Part shown: piece by piece, positions 59,565-64,000 of the stretch
Layout of the letters: each line of letters begins with the position of its first letter
Position numbering within the stretch: position 1 is the first letter of the stretch
Assembly (NCBI RefSeq): GCF_000243135.2
Contig: NC_019903.1
Coordinates: forward strand, 1,526,001-1,590,000
Source of the DNA: Desulfitobacterium dichloroeliminans LMG P-21439
GTDB taxonomy: Bacteria; Bacillota; Desulfitobacteriia; Desulfitobacteriales; Desulfitobacteriaceae
DNA: 64,000 nt
Direction: 5' to 3'
Position numbers and translations under genes: made by a program
Notes under the pieces: generated by a model
What the model saw: the letters and a program-made list of their open reading frames with translations, nothing else
Told to the model about the DNA's origin: nothing
Databases searched by the model: none

Positions 59565-61091
59565 TTAGAGATTAGGAAAACTAAACTTAAATTCTGTACC
59601 TTCGCCAAGCTTACTTGCTACTGTTAATTTAATGTTATGCTGTTGAGCGATATGTTTGGCGATGGCCAGGCCGAGGCCTGTACCGGTCTTATTTTGCTCG
59701 TCTTTTGATTTGTAGAAACGGTCGAAGATATAGGGTAAATCTGTAGAAGAGATGCCTACTCCCTTATCTTTAATAGATAATACTTGGTTAGTAAAAGTAA
59801 CAAGGACTTCGCTTTGCGGTGGAGAGAATTTGACGGCATTATCCAAGATGATTAAGAACATCTGACGAAGACGTACATAATCTCCTTGGAGGGTGCATAA
59901 GAAGGGGTCTTGTTCGTTCTCAGTCTTTATTACTATGTCCTTGCTACGGGCGATATTCTGGGCGCTGCGAACCACATCTTTAAGCAAATCGCAAAGGTTC
60001 AGCTCTGACATCTCAATTTTAAAGTCAGGATTTTGCAGACGAGTTAAATCTAACAGATCATTGACTAAGCGCTGAAGTGAGATGCTTTCATTAAGCATTT
60101 GCTGGTGATAGGATTTGACCTGATCCGGATCAGTAATGACTTCATCACAAAGGGCTTCCAAAGAGCCGCGGATGACGGTGACGGGGGTTCTTAGTTCATG
60201 CGAGATATTAGTGATAAAGTCACGACGCAGTTGTTCTAAGTGTTCGCTTTCGTGACTAGCTAACTCCAAACGCTCACTGAGACTATCGATGGCTGACGCC
60301 AATTCGCCGATTTCATCCTTTTGTTGAACGCCGGTTTTGACCTGATAGTCCCCGTTAGCCAGTTGAAGAGTAGATTTTTTCATACGGTTCAAGGGTTTGG
60401 TGAAGGTGTAGGCTAAGAGTGTGGAAAGGAGAAGGGAGAGGAGGAGTGCTACCCCGATGCTCAGGGTCAAAATCCTAGCCCCCTGCCGAAGAGCTTCCTT
60501 GGTACCCTCAATGGGAGAATGAAGAAGCAAAGCACCGACGACTTTATCACCGGCTTTGATAGGGGCACCGACAGTCAAGGTAGGGGTAGTGAGAAGGGAG
60601 CTAAAGCCTTCGCTGAAGGTGGTTCTTCCCAGAAAGACTTCTTTCACAACCTGATCGGCATCCGCCGGTAAATCAGCATAGTTAATCTGTCGGTTGGTCA
60701 TATGACCGATGGTCATCAGCTGGAGGTATTCATCCACAATCCAGACATCGGCCATGGCAATCTCATCTAGGAATTGGAGGTAAGAGCTATATCCGCCCAT
60801 ACCGTACATCATGCCGCCCATGCCATAACCGTTCATCATACCCCCACCCATGTTGCCCATGCCCCTTCTTCCGGGATCGTTGCTAGGGCTTTCGGTGGAG
60901 GTATTAGAGTCGCTTAACAAGGTTGAAAGGGTTCCGGCCATAGAGGTTGCGCGTTTTTCCATTTCAACTTGGTGAAGTTGAACAGTCTGGTCCTTGAACA
61001 ACGACATAAACACACTGCCGATGATCAGGGAGAACAGGAGCAGGCTCATGGAGAAATACAGAGTGAGTTTAAGGGCGATTTTATTCTTCAT
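59565..61091 (-). CDS. Sensor histidine kinase with Met/Gly-rich extracytoplasmic domain
   Basis: A 508-residue membrane kinase: membrane helix (~8-30), extracytoplasmic sensor (~31-205), second helix, HAMP, then HisKA (SHELRTPVTVIRGSLE, His in the H-box) and HATPase (N box ILDNAVKFS, DKGVGI, GTGLGLAI). The sensor contains a stretch at 76-101 rich in Met and Gly (MGGGMMNGYG, MGGMMYGMGG), similar to that in the secreted protein at 62012, suggesting a metal such as Cu as ligand. ATG 61091 overlaps the regulator stop by 11 bases and has GAGGAAA upstream. Confidence 0.9.
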   Translation of the reverse strand: MKNKIALKLTLYFSMSLLLFSLIIGSVFMSLFKDQTVQLHQVEMEKRATSMAGTLSTLLSDSNTSTESPSNDPGRRGMGNMGGGMMNGYGMGGMMYGMGGYSSYLQFLDEIAMADVWIVDEYLQLMTIGHMTNRQINYADLPADADQVVKEVFLGRTTFSEGFSSLLTTPTLTVGAPIKAGDKVVGALLLHSPIEGTKEALRQGARILTLSIGVALLLSLLLSTLLAYTFTKPLNRMKKSTLQLANGDYQVKTGVQQKDEIGELASAIDSLSERLELASHESEHLEQLRRDFITNISHELRTPVTVIRGSLEALCDEVITDPDQVKSYHQQMLNESISLQRLVNDLLDLTRLQNPDFKIEMSELNLCDLLKDVVRSAQNIARSKDIVIKTENEQDPFLCTLQGDYVRLRQMFLIILDNAVKFSPPQSEVLVTFTNQVLSIKDKGVGISSTDLPYIFDRFYKSKDEQNKTGTGLGLAIAKHIAQQHNIKLTVASKLGEGTEFKFSFPNL

Positions 61092-61854
61092 TGTTTTTTT
61101 CCTCGAATTTATAGCCCACACCCCAAATGGTTTTAATCTCCCAATCTTCATGAGTGAAGGAATCCAGTTTGGAACGTAAACGTTTAATATGGGAATCTAC
61201 AGTTCGGATGTCACCAAAGTAGTCGTAACCCCAAACGCTATTGAGGAGATTATCTCGAGAGAATACCTTGTTGCGGCTTGAAGCCAGAGTCCAAAGAATT
61301 TCGATTTCTTTTTTAGTTAAGGATACAGGGTGTTGGTCGATGGTCACTAGATAGTCGTCCAGATTGATCATTAGATTTGCAAAGGATAAGACTTGCTTTC
61401 TCTGCTCGTCGGTTTGACTGATCCTGCGCAAAATGGCTCTAACTCTTGCCATGACCTCGCCCGGGGAGAAGGGCTTGACAATATAATCATCGGCCCCAAT
61501 ATCCAGACCCATGATTCTTTCAAAATCTTCGCCCCGGGCGGTAATCATGATGATCGGGACATTAGAGCTTTTGCGAATTTCCCGGCAAACCTCAAAACCA
61601 TCGATTTTGGGCATCATCACATCTAATAAGACCAAGTCGGGCTGAAGCTTATGAAAAAGATCCAGAGCCTCAAGGCCATCCCAAGCTAGATGAGGCTGGT
61701 AGCCCTCTTTTTTTGCGTATTCTTCTAATATTGATGTAATTTGTTTATTATCATCCGCAATCAATAGTGTTAACATAATGATCTCTCCTAAGTTTGCTAT
61801 ATCATCATATTCTACCATAAAATTGTGAGAAAAATTGTGACAAAAGTACGTCAT
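61081..61854 (-). CDS. OmpR/PhoB-family response regulator
   Basis: A 257-residue product in its longest form. The receiver domain has DLVLLDVMMPKIDG with the phospho-Asp and KPFSPGEV with the conserved Lys; the C-terminal winged helix has VDSHIKRLRSKL. The first ~25 residues are unusual and the true start may be the Met at the MLTLLIADDN segment (61776), which has GGAGAGAT before it. It heads the kinase-ccdA-tlpA operon and is divergent from the 62012 gene, its likely target. Confidence 0.9.
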   Translation of the reverse strand: MTYFCHNFSHNFMVEYDDIANLGEIIMLTLLIADDNKQITSILEEYAKKEGYQPHLAWDGLEALDLFHKLQPDLVLLDVMMPKIDGFEVCREIRKSSNVPIIMITARGEDFERIMGLDIGADDYIVKPFSPGEVMARVRAILRRISQTDEQRKQVLSFANLMINLDDYLVTIDQHPVSLTKKEIEILWTLASSRNKVFSRDNLLNSVWGYDYFGDIRTVDSHIKRLRSKLDSFTHEDWEIKTIWGVGYKFEEKNNEE

Positions 61855-61893
61855 TTGGTTAATGAAATAAAGTTTTAAATATAATAATTTTTC

Positions 61894-61922
61894 TTGAAAA
61901 AGTCATAGTTATGCCATAATTT
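61894..61922 (+). promoter_or_regulatory. Promoter of the Met/Gly-rich secreted protein gene
   Basis: TTGAAA (61894) and TAATTT (61917) are 17 bases apart in the divergent gap. Confidence 0.5.
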
Positions 61923-62011
61923 TAGGTTACTCTATAATCAAAGATTCAGGAAGAGCTCTTGAATCTCCCTGAGGGGAAGCCCTAGGGGGAAAATAATTAG
62001 GAGGTATGAAT

Positions 62012-62473
62012 ATGACAAAGTTTAAAAAGGCTTTACTGATAGGAGCCATCGTGCTTGGAGTGGGGGCAACCTCATCCACAGTCTTAGCAGCTTCTATCTA
62101 CAACAATCCGGCGGAGGCCTTAGCTGGTATCACCGGAAAAACAGTAGAAGGGGTACTTGTGGAGCAATATGAAACAGGCAAGAGCTTTGGGGCCATTGCC
62201 GATGAAGCGGGTAAGCTTGATGAGTACCAAAAAGAGCTGCTAGAGATAAAGAAGGATGTAGTGACTCAAAGAGTTGAAGCCGGAGATTTGACCCAGGAAG
62301 AAGCGGATCGGATTATTACATCCGTTGAAGAGAACCAAGGATATTGCAACGGCGATGGTTTTGGTAGAGGCCGTGGGGGAATGATGGGCAATGGTTATGG
62401 TGGTATGATGGGTCGTGGCCAAGGTGGCGGCTGTGGCGCCTGGGGAGGATTTGGCTACAATCAAGCCAGATAA
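62012..62473 (+). CDS. Secreted DUF2680-like protein with Met/Gly-rich tail
   Basis: A 153-residue protein with a signal peptide (cleavage after ...TVLAA, ~27). The middle (GKSFGAIADEAGKLDEY, GDLTQEEADRIITSVEE) is DUF2680-like. The tail 111-153 is rich in Gly, Met and Arg with two Cys (MMGNGYGGMMGRGQGGGCG), a possible metal-binding segment. ATG 62012 is preferred to ATG 62006 for spacing to GGAGG. It is divergent from a two-component operon whose sensor has a matching Met/Gly stretch. Confidence 0.8.
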   Translation: MTKFKKALLIGAIVLGVGATSSTVLAASIYNNPAEALAGITGKTVEGVLVEQYETGKSFGAIADEAGKLDEYQKELLEIKKDVVTQRVEAGDLTQEEADRIITSVEENQGYCNGDGFGRGRGGMMGNGYGGMMGRGQGGGCGAWGGFGYNQAR

Positions 62474-62533
62474 GCTATAGGGTAGTGTTATTAGAATGAG
62501 TAAACTATCTTAAACACAAAATAAAGCAGGTAA

Positions 62534-62577
62534 AAAAACCAGACTGTTAAGGAAAATTTCCTTTCAGTCTGGTTTTT
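62534..62577. terminator. Bidirectional terminator hairpin
   Basis: AAAAACCAGACTG (62534-62546) pairs with CAGTCTGGTTTTT (62565-62577), with an inner AAGGAAA/TTTCCTT stem, between the convergent genes. Confidence 0.85.
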
Positions 62578-62605
62578 GCTTTAAAGTCAGTTTTTGTGAT
62601 TATCA

Positions 62606-63292
62606 TTAGATATCCTCAATTTGCCAGTCAATCGGTTCCTTTCCTATCGACAATAAAAAGTCATTAGTTTTTGAGAAGGGCTTGCTGCCGAAGAAGCCGG
62701 CATAGGCCGATAATGGACTGGGGTGCACTGATTTCACTATGTAATGTTGAGGATTGCTGATAAGAGCTTGCTTGCCTTGGGCATTTTTACCCCAAAGAAT
62801 AAACACAACAGGGTCCTCGCGCAGATTCAAGAGGGAGATTACTTTGTCGGTAAACTGATGCCAGCCGATCTGACTGTGGGAATTAGCTTGACTGGCACGC
62901 GCCGTCAGAGAAGTGTTAAGAAGGAGGACACCTTGGTCAGCCCATTTTTTGAGATAACCGTTGTTAGGGATTCTGCAGCCAAGATCACTGTGTAACTCTT
63001 TATAAATATTTTGCAGGGATGGTGGAGCGGGAACACCGGGTTTGACGGAAAAACTCAAGCCATGGGCCTGGTTAGGGCCATGATAAGGATCTTGCCCTAA
63101 GATAACGACCTTCACCTCATGATAAGGTGTGAAGTGTAAAGCGTTAAAAATATCATACATATTCGGATAAACAGTTTTTGTTCGGTATTCGTCAACTAAA
63201 AATCGTCTTAAGGATAGATAATAGTCGAGGTTAAACTCATCTTCAAGCAATTCGTGCCAATCGTTCTTCAATATTTGCATTTTCATCACCAT
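62606..63292 (-). CDS. ung: Uracil-DNA glycosylase (family 1)
   Basis: A 228-residue DNA repair enzyme removing uracil from [23 protein letters not shown] has the catalytic Asp of the GQDPYHG motif; VLLLNTSLT is the uracil-binding Asn segment; [13 protein letters not shown] is the Leu-intercalation loop with the catalytic His. The start is uncertain among ATGs at 63292, 63286 and 63280, with GGTGA best spaced for the last. Confidence 0.94.
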   Translation of the reverse strand: MVMKMQILKNDWHELLEDEFNLDYYLSLRRFLVDEYRTKTVYPNMYDIFNALHFTPYHEVKVVILGQDPYHGPNQAHGLSFSVKPGVPAPPSLQNIYKELHSDLGCRIPNNGYLKKWADQGVLLLNTSLTARASQANSHSQIGWHQFTDKVISLLNLREDPVVFILWGKNAQGKQALISNPQHYIVKSVHPSPLSAYAGFFGSKPFSKTNDFLLSIGKEPIDWQIEDI

Positions 63293-63358
63293 TAATCATT
63301 ATAACATAGGAAGATTCGCTTTTATTTTCGAATTTTCTAGAATATATTATAAAATTAA

Positions 63359-63387
63359 TTGTGTCTAACTAGGAAATATAGTATAAA
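63359..63387 (+). promoter_or_regulatory. Promoter of the truncated sensor gene
   Basis: TTGTGT (63359) and TATAAA (63382) are 17 bases apart, just before AGGGAGG and the start codon. Confidence 0.55.
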
Positions 63388-63407
63388 TAATAGAGGGAGG
63401 CATGTGG

Positions 63408-64000
63408 ATGAGAATTAGCAGAAGAAACTTAATGACAAAAATAACAATCATCCTCGCCTTGGTTTGTTTTACCATGGGGACCGGTTCCAGCATTTATGCT
63501 CAGGATGATCCACGGGTCTTATTCATTAGCTCTTATTCCCAGAGCTATAATTCTGTTCCCGATCAGATAGAAGGGATTCATGAGGCACTTGATCCCTATC
63601 ACATCCAGTTAGACATTGAATATATGGATACCAAACGGTTCGACACCCCAGAACATATCGATAACTTTTATTCCTCGTTGCAATATAAACTGAAGGCTCT
63701 GGATCCCTATGATGCCATCATCGTGGGTGATGATCAAGCTCTTGAATTTGCCACGACATATCAAAAAGATCTTTTTGCTGGACTTCCCATCATTTTTTTA
63801 GGGATTAACGATGTAAATCGTGCCGAAAAGGCAGCTCAGAATAAGTATATAACAGGAGTCATCGAGATTACTCCTTATAAAGAAAATATTGAACTGGCTT
63901 TGAAGTTTAATTCGAATGTCAAACGGGTAATCGGAATTTTGGACAACAGCATTACAGGAGCCGGTCATAAGGACCAATTCTATGGTGCAGTGGGCTATTA
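63408..64000 (+). CDS. ABC_sub_bind-like extracytoplasmic sensor domain protein, 3' end outside window
   Basis: The frame opens at ATG 63408, 8 bases after GAGGGAGG, and is still open at the window end (197 codons seen). An N-terminal signal peptide or anchor (ITIILALVCFTMGTGSSIYA) is followed by VLFISSYSQSYNSVPDQIEG and DAIIVGDDQALEFA, the ABC_sub_bind-like fold used as sensor domain in many clostridial histidine kinases and GGDEF proteins. The output domain would lie beyond 64000; a kinase or cyclase is likely, but a binding protein alone is possible. Confidence 0.75.
   Translation, partial: MRISRRNLMTKITIILALVCFTMGTGSSIYAQDDPRVLFISSYSQSYNSVPDQIEGIHEALDPYHIQLDIEYMDTKRFDTPEHIDNFYSSLQYKLKALDPYDAIIVGDDQALEFATTYQKDLFAGLPIIFLGINDVNRAEKAAQNKYITGVIEITPYKENIELALKFNSNVKRVIGILDNSITGAGHKDQFYGAVGY

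Overview
The window looks like chromosome from a strictly anaerobic, Gram-positive, respiratory clostridium of the Desulfitobacterium/Desulfosporosinus type (Peptococcaceae). The evidence is protein character, not a database match. Strong Shine-Dalgarno sites and T-box control indicate a Firmicute. Multihaem nitrite reductase, cytochrome-type NO reductase, fumarate-reductase/AprA-like flavoproteins, rubrerythrin, a hemerythrin-like protein and a selenoprotein indicate an anaerobic respirer. No rRNA, tRNA, CRISPR array, complete insertion sequence or phage was seen.

Region 1-9.1 kb holds three paralogous modules, each a small dicluster ferredoxin plus an AprA/fumarate-reductase-like flavoprotein. 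They surround a DASS-type anion transporter and an MFS transporter. The region ends in gene debris (acyl-CoA synthetase and chemoreceptor remnants) and an FNR-like regulator with a His/Cys-rich N terminus. Region 9.9-13.3 kb (minus strand) has a 25-residue small protein and a trpXYZ-type ABC transporter behind a T-box leader whose specifier reads TGG (Trp). Region 13.5-20.9 kb holds a GGDEF-EAL protein, a DUF1508 protein, a hemerythrin-like protein, a short-chain dehydrogenase, a MarR regulator with a palindromic operator over its own promoter, and pirin.

Region 21.0-27.6 kb is redox-centred. A ferredoxin, a coiled-coil miniprotein and a HesB/IscA-like selenoprotein (in-frame TGA with a SECIS-like hairpin) lie behind a promoter with a CsoR-type dyad. 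Then come nrfHA, a rubredoxin-flavoprotein fusion, an FMN reductase and a soluble chemoreceptor with a PrpR_N sensor. Region 27.8-32.9 kb has an orphan P-loop protein and a minus-strand operon of methyltransferase, repeat protein, MoxR AAA ATPase and metallopeptidase/VWA protein. Region 33-42.2 kb has a TetM-like GTPase fused to a Rae1/YacP nuclease domain, rubrerythrin, trmO and a MarR-controlled heterodimeric ABC exporter.

Region 42.4-50.1 kb has a DUF169 protein, norCB and a nupNOPQ-type nucleoside ABC transporter. Region 50.2-58 kb carries sugar epimerase and glycosyltransferase genes, membrane proteins, BrnQ, a diguanylate cyclase and a PAS miniprotein. Region 58.2-64 kb has an operon for a two-component system plus CcdA and a TlpA-like thioredoxin. 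A Met/Gly-rich secreted protein is divergent from it, followed by ung and the start of a sensor gene cut by the window edge.

Taken together, nrfHA and norCB would handle nitrite and NO. CcdA/TlpA would support cytochrome c and other extracytoplasmic thiol chemistry. The ferredoxin/flavoprotein modules look like soluble reductases for an imported organic anion. The items most worth following are the HesB selenoprotein operon, the TetM-Rae1 fusion, the triplicated AprBA-like modules and the MoxR/VWA operon.
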